A DNA stretch of 35,700 nucleotides from Bacteroidota bacterium (GCA_013286655.1 JABDFG010000021.1:1-35700); one strand, 5' to 3'; shown: positions 17,140-26,667, counted from the first letter of the stretch. The notes: generated from the letters alone by a model not told the origin. Program-made: numbers and translations.

Positions 17140-18303
17140 ATGTATAGACACTTTGGTGGTATGTTAGCGATAAACAAAATAACAAAGGTTTTTCGTTTAA
17201 ATCCAAATTATGAAAAACGGATTTTTGGGCTCGATTTAATGCGGTCCCTTGCGATCATTTTTGTTGTTATGGGTCATGGTGGTTCAATGTTAGACAAAGC
17301 GAATACTGGTTTTCCTTGGATACCGCTTTTAGACGGTGTTGAATTGTTCTTTGTGCTTAGCGGATTTCTTATCGGCAGGATTTTGTTGAATATTTTTCAG
17401 AGTAATGGATCTTTTGGAATAAAGACGATTGGTAATTTTTGGGTCCGTCGCTGGTTTCGTACGCTGCCAAACTATTACCTGATACTTATTTTAAATATTA
17501 TTGTCGTTTATTTTGGAATAATAAGGGAAAACATCTCTCATTTTAACTGGAAATTTTTTCTTTTTCTTCATAATTTCTCCGGTCCTTTTACAGATTTTTT
17601 TTGGGAATCATGGAGCTTAAGTATTGAAGAATGGTTTTATTTACTTTTCCCAGCCATTCTGGGAATTCTATATTTCGTTTTTAAAAATTTCAAAATAAAA
17701 AGAAAACAGATTTTTCTTACTGCTGTTTTTTTGTTTTTGCTGACGCCATTTCTTTTTCGAGTGTTTAAAGCATCACATATTGATGTGGATAAGTTTTGGC
17801 TTAGCGTTAAAATTTTTAAAGTGGTTATTTATCGACTGGATAGTATCGCACTAGGACTTTTGGCTGCATTTATTAAGTATTGGCATCCAAAAATTTGGTT
17901 TAAAATCCGCGATCCTGGTTTCCTGTTAGGCATTGGTATCAGTTATATTGTATATTATACGGAGTGGATACCGAATCATTTTTCTACAAAAGTTTTTCAA
18001 CAGTTTATTACAAGTGTTGGATGTTTTTTACTGCTGCCTAAGTTCGATAGCCTTAAGAAGGCTCACCATTTATTGGTTAAAGTATGTACTCACATAAGCT
18101 TAATTTCATACTCCATGTATTTATTAAATCTAGCACTTGTAGCGGAAGTAATAAATACTAATTTTCCACCGCAAAACGCCTCCACTGCTTGGGGTTTGTA
18201 TGGAATGTATTGGATTTGCGTTCTTATTTTTTCCACATTACTTTACAAATATTATGAAAAACCGATTATGGATTTAAGGGATAGATGGAAAGACTGCCCG
18301 TAA
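17140..18303 (+). CDS. Acyltransferase family 3 membrane protein (OafA/YrhL-like)
   Basis: A 387-residue polytopic membrane protein of the acyltransferase_3 family, which moves acetyl or other acyl groups onto surface polysaccharide or lipid sugars. Recognisable features are 'FGLDLMRSLAIIFVVMGHGG' with the Arg and the essential His of the first TM, 'GVELFFVLSGFLIGRIL', 'VRRWFRTLPNYY' and 'FFWESWSLSIEEWFYLLFPAIL', the family's characteristic second block. About ten TM segments follow, ending with 'YYEKPIMDLR'. It lacks a C-terminal SGNH domain. An in-frame ATG at 17161 is an alternative start. It is probably co-transcribed with the preceding GT-C-like gene. Together they look like a surface glycan assembly and decoration pair. 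Confidence 0.88.
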   Translation: MYRHFGGMLAINKITKVFRLNPNYEKRIFGLDLMRSLAIIFVVMGHGGSMLDKANTGFPWIPLLDGVELFFVLSGFLIGRILLNIFQSNGSFGIKTIGNFWVRRWFRTLPNYYLILILNIIVVYFGIIRENISHFNWKFFLFLHNFSGPFTDFFWESWSLSIEEWFYLLFPAILGILYFVFKNFKIKRKQIFLTAVFLFLLTPFLFRVFKASHIDVDKFWLSVKIFKVVIYRLDSIALGLLAAFIKYWHPKIWFKIRDPGFLLGIGISYIVYYTEWIPNHFSTKVFQQFITSVGCFLLLPKFDSLKKAHHLLVKVCTHISLISYSMYLLNLALVAEVINTNFPPQNASTAWGLYGMYWICVLIFSTLLYKYYEKPIMDLRDRWKDCP

Positions 18304-18389
18304 AACGAAATCGTTCGCTGCTGGAGAAACTTGTTGAAAAATGATTGCTGAATTGGGGTAATCTTACTCTTATATTTCAACATTGTTTC

Positions 18390-19850
18390 TTACCTTATAT
18401 CGGAAAAAACATATACCGCTTCATTTTTGAAATAGAAAGCGGTGTCTTTTTTGTAGTTTATAATATGTTGTTTGTCCGAATCGTATCCTACCTTTTCTAA
18501 AGATTTACCTAAATAAATAAAATAATCGGCCTTTTCATTTATTTCTTCTCTATCGGTTTTGCTTTTAACGATGGTAATAAATGGATAAAGGCCCTGCTCG
18601 GTATAAAAATACATTGCTTTTTGAAATGGCCAGGAAAAGTCGATTGTTATTTTCCTATTTTCAAGTTGTCCCGTTTCATTTATCTGATGCAGTATACTTG
18701 TTGTATGAGAATCGAAATACCATAATGCGGTCTTATACATATTTGCATTTGTTAAAAAATTGTATCCGAAAAGCGCTAATATAAGCATGGGGACTACTTT
18801 ATTGAGTGATTCCAGCATCAAGTCATATGAATAACACAATACTAACATTATCAGGGGATAGTAAAATAATGCGGTCCGATCAATTAAATACAATGTCCCA
18901 AACAGATAATGTTGGGAGATCGTTGATAGAACAGCGAGTGTCAATAAAACGATCAGGGAGTTCCCTGCCGTAAAGGAGACATTGTTTTTGATACTAATGA
19001 TTAACAAAACACATACACGTGTAACAAATAGCATTATAAAAGTATTTAAAATGACGTACGTTATTGAACTTGTTTCGGGTGTGTATCGTGTATATTTTGT
19101 CAGTGAAATTAAAGTATCCGCATAAAAATTGCTATTGCCCCCATAATATAAATCTCCATTTTGATGTAATTTTCTTATTGGTTCATAAATAATTAAAGCG
19201 AATAATGAAGTAATCAAAAACAGGAAAAGCCAGAATGTTGGTTTATTTCTGCTATTATTATTGAGAACATAGGCTAATACGACCGAGAATAATAAAGGTA
19301 CCCAGTAATTAAGCTCCGACAAATTACTAAGTACTGCGAAGGCTCCGGATACAAGTGTAAGAACCACAAGTTTTAGTTGCTTGTTTCTAACCAAAAGAAT
19401 AAAATAATAAATGGACATGATTTGGAAGGATAGTCCCAAACCATACCCTCTTGCAATACTATAAAAATCGAGTAAAAATGGATTTATTAGTAATAAAGCG
19501 AACAACATAAAACCCGCGAAGTCTGAAAGAAACTCTTTTGCTATTTTATAAGAATAAAATAGATATAAAATAAAAGCTAATACATTCGGTAATCTTGCAA
19601 AAAAAATAGTATTCGAACCGAATGAATAGAAAATTTTTATAAGAAGCGTGTTTAAAATATGGTTATTGGCGTCGCTCGATGAACAATTGATAATATTGAT
19701 ATAATTTAAAGGAACAAAATCTTTTATAGTCCTAGCCTCATCGTATGTTATGTCTAATTTTAAAGCTCTTAAAAGAATATATGCAAAAATACTTACTCCA
19801 AGTATACCATAGGCAAGCGTGAGCTTTTCGATTTTTGCTATTAAATTCAT
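18390..19850 (-). CDS. Polytopic membrane protein, GT-C glycosyltransferase-like
   Basis: A 486-residue membrane protein with about eleven hydrophobic segments. Just after the first TM it has 'DITYDEARTIKDF', an acidic D/E motif in the first periplasmic loop like that of ArnT- and PMT-type GT-C transferases, and then 'NHILNTLLIKIFYSFG', which also resembles the donor-site region of that superfamily. The C-terminal ~90 residues are soluble. I used ATG 19850; a longer frame from TTG 19880 adds ten residues and approaches the divergent recO start. The sequence is visibly richer in A+T than the housekeeping genes around it. It is transcribed towards the acyltransferase gene, with an 86-base gap between the two stops. 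Donor and acceptor are unknown. Confidence 0.7.
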   Translation of the reverse strand: MNLIAKIEKLTLAYGILGVSIFAYILLRALKLDITYDEARTIKDFVPLNYINIINCSSSDANNHILNTLLIKIFYSFGSNTIFFARLPNVLAFILYLFYSYKIAKEFLSDFAGFMLFALLLINPFLLDFYSIARGYGLGLSFQIMSIYYFILLVRNKQLKLVVLTLVSGAFAVLSNLSELNYWVPLLFSVVLAYVLNNNSRNKPTFWLFLFLITSLFALIIYEPIRKLHQNGDLYYGGNSNFYADTLISLTKYTRYTPETSSITYVILNTFIMLFVTRVCVLLIISIKNNVSFTAGNSLIVLLTLAVLSTISQHYLFGTLYLIDRTALFYYPLIMLVLCYSYDLMLESLNKVVPMLILALFGYNFLTNANMYKTALWYFDSHTTSILHQINETGQLENRKITIDFSWPFQKAMYFYTEQGLYPFITIVKSKTDREEINEKADYFIYLGKSLEKVGYDSDKQHIINYKKDTAFYFKNEAVYVFSDIR

Positions 19851-19902
19851 AAATAGAATAGGATGACGTGGAACTTTCAAAGATAATGTATACTTTAAAC
19901 AT

Positions 19903-20619
19903 ATGCTTCACGCGGTAAAAGGGATTGTTTTACGTACAACTAAGTATAGTGACAACAGCCTGATTGTAAATGTATACACGGACCGGTTTGGACTACAATC
20001 GTATCTTGTAAGGGGGACTCACAGTAAAACTTCTCGGGTCAAATCAAATTATTTCAGAAACTTAATGTTGCTGGATATGGTTGTAACGAAAGTGGAGAAA
20101 CATCGTTTGGAAAGCATTAAAGAAATAACAGGAGCTTATAGTTATACTGCTGAGTTCGACCCTGTAAAAAATGCAATTTTTTTTTTCCTAAATGAAGTAA
20201 TCAATAAAACGATTCACGAAGAAGAGCCAAATCAAGGACTGTTCGAGTTTTTGGTAAACGCCTTAAATCTGCTGAAATTGAAAGAAGGAAGCGTTGCTAA
20301 TTTCCATTTGATTTTTATATTAAAATATACACAATACCTTGGATTTTTTCCAACCGGGAATTTTACTCGAGAAAAAAAATATTTTGATTTGGCGGAGGGC
20401 CGTTTTGTACAAGAAGAATATAAGCGAATACATCATTTAAATGAAACAATGAGCCGGCATTTTCATGATCTGATGAATAGTAAATTTGAAGTTTGTGAAC
20501 AATTGATAATTACGAATGTTGAACGAAAAGCAATTTTATTGGCATTATTGGATTACTATAGATTACATAAGGCGCTCGTTTCAGATATAACTTCATATCT
20601 GCTTCTGGAACAATTATAA
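19903..20619 (+). CDS. recO: DNA repair protein RecO
   Basis: A 238-residue RecO, the recombination mediator that binds ssDNA and SSB, anneals complementary strands and works with RecR (and RecF) to load RecA. The N-terminal OB-fold is clear: 'AVKGIVLRTTKYSDNSLIVNVYTDRFGLQSYLVRG' at about 4-38, typical of RecO. A helical C-terminal domain follows ('FLNEVINKTIHEEEPNQGLFEFLVNAL', 'FHLIFILKYTQYLGFFP'). No four-Cys zinc site is present, as in many Bacteroidota RecO proteins. It is surrounded on both sides by membrane glycan-type genes and diverges from a GT-C-like gene by 52 bases. I recall recO lying close to porZ in other Bacteroidota, so the membrane genes between them may be an insertion here; that comparison is from memory. 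Confidence 0.93.
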   Translation: MLHAVKGIVLRTTKYSDNSLIVNVYTDRFGLQSYLVRGTHSKTSRVKSNYFRNLMLLDMVVTKVEKHRLESIKEITGAYSYTAEFDPVKNAIFFFLNEVINKTIHEEEPNQGLFEFLVNALNLLKLKEGSVANFHLIFILKYTQYLGFFPTGNFTREKKYFDLAEGRFVQEEYKRIHHLNETMSRHFHDLMNSKFEVCEQLIITNVERKAILLALLDYYRLHKALVSDITSYLLLEQL

Positions 20620-20690
20620 TATTTTGCATTATCTCATACCATTAGAGCTCTAAATTGTTTTAATTTTAGTTAATTAGTAGAAGTCTAAGT

Positions 20691-22316
20691 ATGAAGAAAA
20701 TGGTTAATAAACAGTTGATAGTAGTCGGGGTGATCATTTTTTTGGGATTATTATTTCATTTAAAACACCTCAATGAATTTCCTTCCTATATTCATGCCTG
20801 GGCACAATCAGATAGGTATGCTTTATCTCTCGGATATGTAAAAAACAATCTTCAGTTTTTTAAACCGCGTACTTTCGTAATGAATCGCCAATTTCCTTTT
20901 GATTGGAAAATCCAAACCGACAATACTATTACGGCCGTTGATTTTCCAATTCACGATTATATCCCTGCTGTCTTTATGAAAATTTCAGGTGTAACCTCCG
21001 TTTGGATTTTTAGACTGTACATTCTGCTATATAGTTTCGTCGGACTGTATTTTTTATTTAAATTGTCTTACTTGAAGACGAAAGATAACATTAAATCTAT
21101 TTTTGTAGTCATATTTGCGGGGACATCCCCCGTGTTTGTTTATTATCAGGATGGTTTTTTACCAACTATTCCATCCTTAGCTAATGTAATTATTGGGATT
21201 TACTTTTATCAAAAGTATTTAAAACGACATGAGCAGAACAACTTTTATTTAAGCATCCTGTTTCTTACACTTGCGACTTTAAGCCGGACAACATTTGCTG
21301 TTACCCTTGTTTCAATTTTTGGTTTAGAATTTCTAAGCTTAATAGGCGGAGAAAAAAAATGGAGGCCCTTTTTTATTTCTGGTGCATTCGCTGGAATATC
21401 AGTTATTTCATTCTATTTTTATAATGACTATCTAAGAGCGGTCTATGGCTCCCTTTTCCTAAACAGTCTTTTACCTGCAGCGAACTTTAGTGACGCAAAA
21501 GAGATTATCAAATCAGTATATAATAACTGGGCAACCCAATACTTTTCAATCATTCATTATTTGATATTATTTTCTTTAATCATTATTGCTTCGTTTTTTA
21601 TTTTGAAACAAAAAATAAAAAATGATTATATGACACGCTCATTTGGCTTGCTAATTTTACTATTGTTTATTGGTTATTCTACTTTTGCTATTTTAATGCT
21701 TAAACAATTTCCTGATCATGATTATTATTTTCTGGATACTTTTTTTCTTCCGATCATTTTATTTTTGATTACCGTTCTTTCCTATATCCCTCGATTAGAT
21801 CTTAAGTACTTTAAATTATACGGAGTTGTTATTGTTTTGGTTAGTGTCCCCTTAATTATTAATGCAATGAATTCAGAAGCTCATAGGAGAAATCTGAATA
21901 GTTTGGATAGGACCGCTTCTACGATAAATAGTTTTATGGGATCGGAAACGTTTCTGGATTCCCTGAAAATAAAGCGGGATGCGAAGGTGATGGTAATAGA
22001 TGTCTATTCTCCAAATATTCCTCTTATCTTGATGAATAGAGATGGGTATGTCATTTTGTATACGAACGCTACAAAAAAAAACATACAGAATGCGTTGGGC
22101 TGGAAATATGATTACATAGTGATTCCAAATCAATTTTTTATCTCGGAGGTTTGTTCCACTTATCCTGAAATTGTTTCCAGAATAAAAAAAATTGCTGATA
22201 ATGGAAAAATATCCATTTTCACTTTAATAAACAATAAAACAAATCGAAGTCTTACAGAATTCCTGGGATTGGAAAATGAAATTTCTGTTTTTCAAAGAAC
22301 AATGACCTTTGATTAA
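20691..22316 (+). CDS. Polytopic membrane protein, GT-C glycosyltransferase-like
   Basis: A 541-residue membrane protein with an N-terminal TM, a first periplasmic loop 'YIHAWAQSDRYALSLGY' (the Trp-Ala-Gln-x-Asp-Arg stretch resembles the donor loop of mannosyltransferase-like GT-C proteins), about ten further TM segments and a soluble C-terminal region of ~130 residues with a Rossmann-like 'DAKVMVIDVYSPNIPLILMNRDGYVILY' block. 'TAVDFPIHDYIPAVFMKISG' is also typical of this type. It is rich in Ile, Phe, Lys and Asn, reflecting AT-rich DNA. It starts 71 bases after recO and ends 13 bases before the ATG of the YfhO-like gene, suggesting co-transcription with the latter. No sugar or acceptor can be named. 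Confidence 0.72.
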   Translation: MKKMVNKQLIVVGVIIFLGLLFHLKHLNEFPSYIHAWAQSDRYALSLGYVKNNLQFFKPRTFVMNRQFPFDWKIQTDNTITAVDFPIHDYIPAVFMKISGVTSVWIFRLYILLYSFVGLYFLFKLSYLKTKDNIKSIFVVIFAGTSPVFVYYQDGFLPTIPSLANVIIGIYFYQKYLKRHEQNNFYLSILFLTLATLSRTTFAVTLVSIFGLEFLSLIGGEKKWRPFFISGAFAGISVISFYFYNDYLRAVYGSLFLNSLLPAANFSDAKEIIKSVYNNWATQYFSIIHYLILFSLIIIASFFILKQKIKNDYMTRSFGLLILLLFIGYSTFAILMLKQFPDHDYYFLDTFFLPIILFLITVLSYIPRLDLKYFKLYGVVIVLVSVPLIINAMNSEAHRRNLNSLDRTASTINSFMGSETFLDSLKIKRDAKVMVIDVYSPNIPLILMNRDGYVILYTNATKKNIQNALGWKYDYIVIPNQFFISEVCSTYPEIVSRIKKIADNGKISIFTLINNKTNRSLTEFLGLENEISVFQRTMTFD

Positions 22317-22329
22317 AATATTCAGCCCA

Positions 22330-24552
22330 ATGTGGACCTCTTCCCTAAAATTCTGTAAAATAAGCTGGAACTGGCATTACTTGTTATTATTGGTTATTAC
22401 ACTAATCGGGTATTGGCAGGTAAGTCTGTTTCAGAATCCCTTGAAATGGGATATGATCGATCAATATTACCCCTGGAGGTATTTTGTTGGGGATTGTTTA
22501 CGGCATCATAGCCTACCCTACTGGAACCCTTACCAGTTTCTAGGATATCCGATTAATGCGGATCCACAAAGTGGAGCCTGGTATCCGGTGGTATGGTTCA
22601 TCGGCTATTTTTATGGCTATGATATTTATTCTATTTCCTTCGAATTTATACTGCATATTTTTCTCGCCGGGGTGGGGATGTACCGGTTAGCAAACTATTT
22701 TTCTTTTGGGAAAAAGATTGCTTTGTTTATAGGAATAAGCTACCTGTTTTCGGGATTTTTTATTGGGAATTCCCAGCACATGACCTATATCGTCAGTGGA
22801 ACCTGGATTCCTTATGTGCTACTGTTTTATTTGAAAACACGACAAACAAGATCCTGGCTGGATGCTTTGAAAACCGGTTTCTTCCTGTCTTTATTGCTGA
22901 CAGGAGGGTATCCTGCTTTTGCATTTATACTTGGGTATTTTATGTTAGTTGTATTTCTATATTATTCCGTTAGCTGTATCCGATCAAAAAATAAAAGCTC
23001 ACTTTTTAACTGGATAAAAATAAATGGTTTGATAATGGTTGCCGTATTATTATTAAGCTCGGCATCCCTTATTTCTATCTATGTGGCATTTCCTCATATC
23101 ACCAGGGGAGCTGGTTTAACCCTGGAAAGAGCCCTGATATGTCCTTTTAGCCCGCAGTGCTCTATTTCTTTTTTACTGCCTTTTTCCGTGATAAAAAACA
23201 TGGATTTTTTTCTTACGGATTTATCCATGACGAATGCTTATTTCGGACTTATTCCTTTTATTTTCTTTTTGTATTCCTTATTAATAAAGAAGACAAAATT
23301 AATGTGGTTATTTTTGGCATTTGGTTTTTTTGCACTGACGGCCGCTTTTGGCGGATATTTGCCGGTCAGGGAATTCTTATTCAGGTATGTACCATTGATG
23401 AACCTGTTCCGGTTTCCGAGTATATTCCGTTTGTTCACTATTATAAGTTTTCTTCTTCTTTCCGGATATGGACTTCAGTTATTCTTGCCGGACGCAGGTT
23501 TAAACAATGGTAAGGTCAAAAACATTTCCATTGCTGTATTACTCCTTCTTTTGACCTTTTTGTTTTACGCCCGATCGCAGGGACCTATAGGAATTATCGG
23601 ATTTGTAAAAAGTGATTTATTCACTTTTTCAAAAAAAACCGCACTGTTTCAGCATATTGCATTTCAAAGTATCGTGCAGATCATGCTAACGATCGTTTTT
23701 ATTATTTTGATATATAAGATTCCGGATAGAAATAAATTGTTGAACTATATCATCGGATTGCTGCTGCTGGACATGATTTTGGTCACACGACTGAACGCTC
23801 CCTATACCGTTTATTCGGAGGAATTCAAGTCAGAAATGATCAAAGCACATGGCGCTGGTTTTCCGAAAGATTATCCTTTGCCTCCTGATAAAAATATACT
23901 GGAAATTGCTGATACGGGTATGGGATTGAATGTCGGCCCCTTGTGGCGAAACCTGAATATATTTCAAAAGCAGACTGCCTTTGACGGATACAATCCATTT
24001 TTTTTGAAAAACCTACAATTTTTGGAAGACTCATTCCCTGATTTATTTTTCGCTACGATGAAAAACAGGCTCATCTTTCTTTCAGATCAGGTGGGTCAGT
24101 CCGAATCCATTTATAAAAAATATGCGGAGCATCCAGTTACCAATAAAAGCATTTATTTTGATCGGCAGGATTGGGCAACAATTGAAAAGATGAAATTCAA
24201 AAGCTCAAAAGGGGATACACTAAAAATCACTCAATTATCTCCAACAAAAATTGTGGCGGAAGTCAAAACAACATTTCCACAGATGATAACCCTTTTACAG
24301 AATAATTACCCGGGCTGGAAATTGAAAATTAATGGTGTGGAAACGAAAATAGTAACTTCTAATTTTTGCTTTATGTCCGCCGCGGTGCCATCGGGAAGCA
24401 GCAAATTGGAATTTTATTATTCCTCGGGTCGGATTTTTGCCGGGTTTATACTATCAGCAAGTTCGTTTTTTCTTTTTCTTTTGATTATTTGCATTGATTA
24501 TTTGAAATCTTTTTTTTCAATGTCCGGCTTCGGAGAGATTGCTGCCAGGTAG
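22330..24552 (+). CDS. YfhO-like polytopic membrane protein
   Basis: A 740-residue membrane protein of the YfhO family, a large GT-C-like group implicated in glycosylation of surface polymers (for example lipoteichoic acid in Bacillus and Listeria). Family features are 'KWDMIDQYYPWRYFVGDCLRHHSLPYWNPYQFLGYPINADPQSGAWYP' after the first TM (the acidic and aromatic donor loop), about twelve further TM segments, a soluble beta-rich region, then 'QNNYPGWKLKINGVETKIV...VPSGSSKLEFYY', the C-terminal motif shared by YfhO proteins, and a last TM. I chose ATG 22330; a TTG at 22309 would overlap the previous gene by 8 bases. The 3' end overlaps the convergent gene at 24498 by 55 bases. Confidence 0.85.
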   Translation: MWTSSLKFCKISWNWHYLLLLVITLIGYWQVSLFQNPLKWDMIDQYYPWRYFVGDCLRHHSLPYWNPYQFLGYPINADPQSGAWYPVVWFIGYFYGYDIYSISFEFILHIFLAGVGMYRLANYFSFGKKIALFIGISYLFSGFFIGNSQHMTYIVSGTWIPYVLLFYLKTRQTRSWLDALKTGFFLSLLLTGGYPAFAFILGYFMLVVFLYYSVSCIRSKNKSSLFNWIKINGLIMVAVLLLSSASLISIYVAFPHITRGAGLTLERALICPFSPQCSISFLLPFSVIKNMDFFLTDLSMTNAYFGLIPFIFFLYSLLIKKTKLMWLFLAFGFFALTAAFGGYLPVREFLFRYVPLMNLFRFPSIFRLFTIISFLLLSGYGLQLFLPDAGLNNGKVKNISIAVLLLLLTFLFYARSQGPIGIIGFVKSDLFTFSKKTALFQHIAFQSIVQIMLTIVFIILIYKIPDRNKLLNYIIGLLLLDMILVTRLNAPYTVYSEEFKSEMIKAHGAGFPKDYPLPPDKNILEIADTGMGLNVGPLWRNLNIFQKQTAFDGYNPFFLKNLQFLEDSFPDLFFATMKNRLIFLSDQVGQSESIYKKYAEHPVTNKSIYFDRQDWATIEKMKFKSSKGDTLKITQLSPTKIVAEVKTTFPQMITLLQNNYPGWKLKINGVETKIVTSNFCFMSAAVPSGSSKLEFYYSSGRIFAGFILSASSFFLFLLIICIDYLKSFFSMSGFGEIAAR

Positions 24553-25358
24553 TTATCCAAGATCATCTGTGCCATGTCTGCAAAACAGTTATTCACTATT
24601 TTTTTCGGAACATTGTCAGCAGCGGAGAAACTTTTTGTAGCCATTCCGGCTGTCAGCAACCGGCCTTTTAAATCATAAATGGAATAATGAACATTGGCCA
24701 CGCGCCCATAATTTCCCTTGAAATAGCTGGAGTTGCTACCTGCGTCAATTTTAAGATCCAATTCACTGATAAAAACAAAGACTTCTGCTCCATATCGTTT
24801 ATTAAGGGTGGACAATAAGTTCGGATTGGTAATCTTTACATTCATGAATTTTTTCTGATCATTGGTGGTCACAGCAAGCTGACCATTCTGAATCTTGGGT
24901 TTATCGCTTCGGGTATCCTTTTGTTTTTTGTTATCCGGATCCGGAAGAAGATCGTATTTATAGCCGACCGATTCGTAAATATAGCGTTGATCCATTGCGG
25001 AAGCACCCGTGTCCGTCATCAAAGAAGTTACGCTGTATTTTTTTTTAAATTCTGTCACCAGACTAAAGTCAAGTCCTGAACGAAAGCTATACCGTATTTG
25101 ATTAAAATTCATTTTCGTTTCCTTGTTCACATTTTGATCTATTTCTGACATATATAGTTTCGGCTCGAAGGGGATGACCAGGACCTTCGGGGTGTCCTTT
25201 ACCGTGGAGCCTGCCGGAATTACTTTCTTTTTTTCATCGGGAGAGTAAGAGCTGTTCTGGGAAAAAGAGCCAACTGTCAGGAGCAAACCGACACTAATCA
25301 ATAACCCGATCCGGTTCCTGCAGGATCCAAAACGTGAAAAAGCGGGTTCTTTTTTCAA
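24498..25358 (-). CDS. Exported protein of unknown function
   Basis: A protein of about 286 residues with an N-terminal hydrophobic stretch ('IGLLISVGLLLTVGSFSQ', a likely signal peptide) and a mature part beginning with a Ser/Lys-rich linker. The recognisable core is 'PKVLVIPFEPKLYMSEIDQNVNKE', 'YGAEVFVFISELDLKID' and 'RVANVHYSIYDLKGRLLTAGMATKSFSA'. The alternation of strands with a final amphipathic helix ('IVNNCFADMAQMILDNYLA') recalls periplasmic GNA1162/CsgG-like or TolB-N-like folds, but I cannot name a family. The start is uncertain: TTG 25358 lies 4 bases after the rseP stop and gives a compact signal peptide, while ATG 25403 lies inside rseP and gives a long N-region. It is the last gene of the dxr-rseP series, so it may serve envelope stress or lipoprotein functions. 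This is inference from position only. Confidence 0.75.
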   Translation of the reverse strand: MKKEPAFSRFGSCRNRIGLLISVGLLLTVGSFSQNSSYSPDEKKKVIPAGSTVKDTPKVLVIPFEPKLYMSEIDQNVNKETKMNFNQIRYSFRSGLDFSLVTEFKKKYSVTSLMTDTGASAMDQRYIYESVGYKYDLLPDPDNKKQKDTRSDKPKIQNGQLAVTTNDQKKFMNVKITNPNLLSTLNKRYGAEVFVFISELDLKIDAGSNSSYFKGNYGRVANVHYSIYDLKGRLLTAGMATKSFSAADNVPKKIVNNCFADMAQMILDNYLAAISPKPDIEKKDFK

Positions 25359-25362
25359 TAGT

Positions 25363-26667
25363 TTACTTCGAAAACAGGCGGATAACATCATTACTATTTG
25401 CATACACTAACAATCCAAGTAACAGAATCATTCCGGCGTATTGTGCATATTCCATCACCTTTTCGTTCGGTTTTCTACGCGTGATTACTTCATACAGCAG
25501 GAACATCACATGCCCGCCATCTAAAGCGGGGATGGGTAAAATGTTCATGATCGCCAGTACCAATGATAAAAAACCCGTGAACTTCCAGAAATGCGGCCAA
25601 TCCCAGTTTGGAGAATAGGCTTTGCCAATGGTGATGAATCCTCCGAGGGCTTTATGAGCATCCTTGACCGTAAAAATCACTTTCATTTGCTTTACATAGT
25701 CCCGCATGGTTTCAGCCGCCATGTGTATGCCTGCCGGAAAAGATTCCAGAAAACTGTATTTGCGGGTGGAAAATTCAAAGTCAGGAATTTTGTTTTTAAA
25801 TCCCAACTTACCTTCCGCCGACACTTGTAGTTTAAAGGGAACCGTATCCCGTGCCCGGAGCACTTTTAATGTAATCTCCTTTTCTTTGTTTTGCTGAAGT
25901 ATGTTTACCACATTTTGAAAAAAGGGCGTGGGAGTATTATTGACAGCGAGAATACGGTCGCCTTTTTTCAATCCCCCTTTTTCCGCAGACATCCCGGGCA
26001 TAACAGAATCAACTTCGCAGGGATATCCCGGTTCAATAAAAGAATGATGCGTTTTGAAAAGTTGAGCGAATAATTCTTCCGGTATGTTAACATCCTGTTT
26101 TTGTCCATCCCGTTCTACTTGTACACTTTTAGCCTTGTTCAGAATAATTTCCAGAGGTATCTTGTTAAAATCAGTCACCTCTTTATGGTCCACCGCAAGT
26201 ACCTTATCTCCATCCCTGAAACCCATTTGCAAGGCAAGTGAATCACAAGCGATACCATACTTTGCATTTTTTGCCGGAAGGTATTCTTCACCCCAGGCAA
26301 ACAGCACCATTGCGTAGATCAAAACGCCTAAAATGACATTCACCGTCACACCGCCGCACATAATGATTAGCCGCTGCCATGCTGGTTTAGAACGAAACTC
26401 CCAGGGTTGCGGGGGCAATTTCATTTGTTCTTTATCCATCGACTCATCGATCATTCCGGCAATTTTCACATATCCTCCCAGCGGCAGCCATCCAATGCCA
26501 TATTCCGTTTCTCCACGTTTTATTTTGAAGAGGGAGAACCAGGGATCAAAAAAAAGATAGAACTTTTCTATTTTCGTTTTGAAGAATTTGGCCGGAAAAA
26601 AATGTCCCATCTCATGCAACACGATCAAAATGGACAGGCTGAGTATAAATTGAATGGCTTGGATCAT
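25363..26667 (-). CDS. rseP: RIP metalloprotease RseP (site-2 protease)
   Basis: A 434-residue intramembrane zinc protease of the S2P/RseP family, which cleaves transmembrane segments of anti-sigma factors and leftover signal peptides. The zinc-binding H18-E-M-G-H22 lies in the first TM. 'GIGWLPLGGYVKIAGMID' follows (membrane-reentrant loop with G-x-G-G-Y-V). Two PDZ-like regions fill the middle ('GIACDSLALQMGFRDGDKVLAVD' and 'PGMSAEKGGLKKGDRILAVNNTPT'). The NxxPxPxLDGG motif is at about 375-385 ('NILPIPALDGGH'), with D383 as the third zinc ligand. All catalytic residues are present. It follows dxr by 33 bases on the same strand, a common bacterial pairing, and precedes an exported protein of unknown function. 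Confidence 0.96.
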   Translation of the reverse strand: MIQAIQFILSLSILIVLHEMGHFFPAKFFKTKIEKFYLFFDPWFSLFKIKRGETEYGIGWLPLGGYVKIAGMIDESMDKEQMKLPPQPWEFRSKPAWQRLIIMCGGVTVNVILGVLIYAMVLFAWGEEYLPAKNAKYGIACDSLALQMGFRDGDKVLAVDHKEVTDFNKIPLEIILNKAKSVQVERDGQKQDVNIPEELFAQLFKTHHSFIEPGYPCEVDSVMPGMSAEKGGLKKGDRILAVNNTPTPFFQNVVNILQQNKEKEITLKVLRARDTVPFKLQVSAEGKLGFKNKIPDFEFSTRKYSFLESFPAGIHMAAETMRDYVKQMKVIFTVKDAHKALGGFITIGKAYSPNWDWPHFWKFTGFLSLVLAIMNILPIPALDGGHVMFLLYEVITRRKPNEKVMEYAQYAGMILLLGLLVYANSNDVIRLFSK

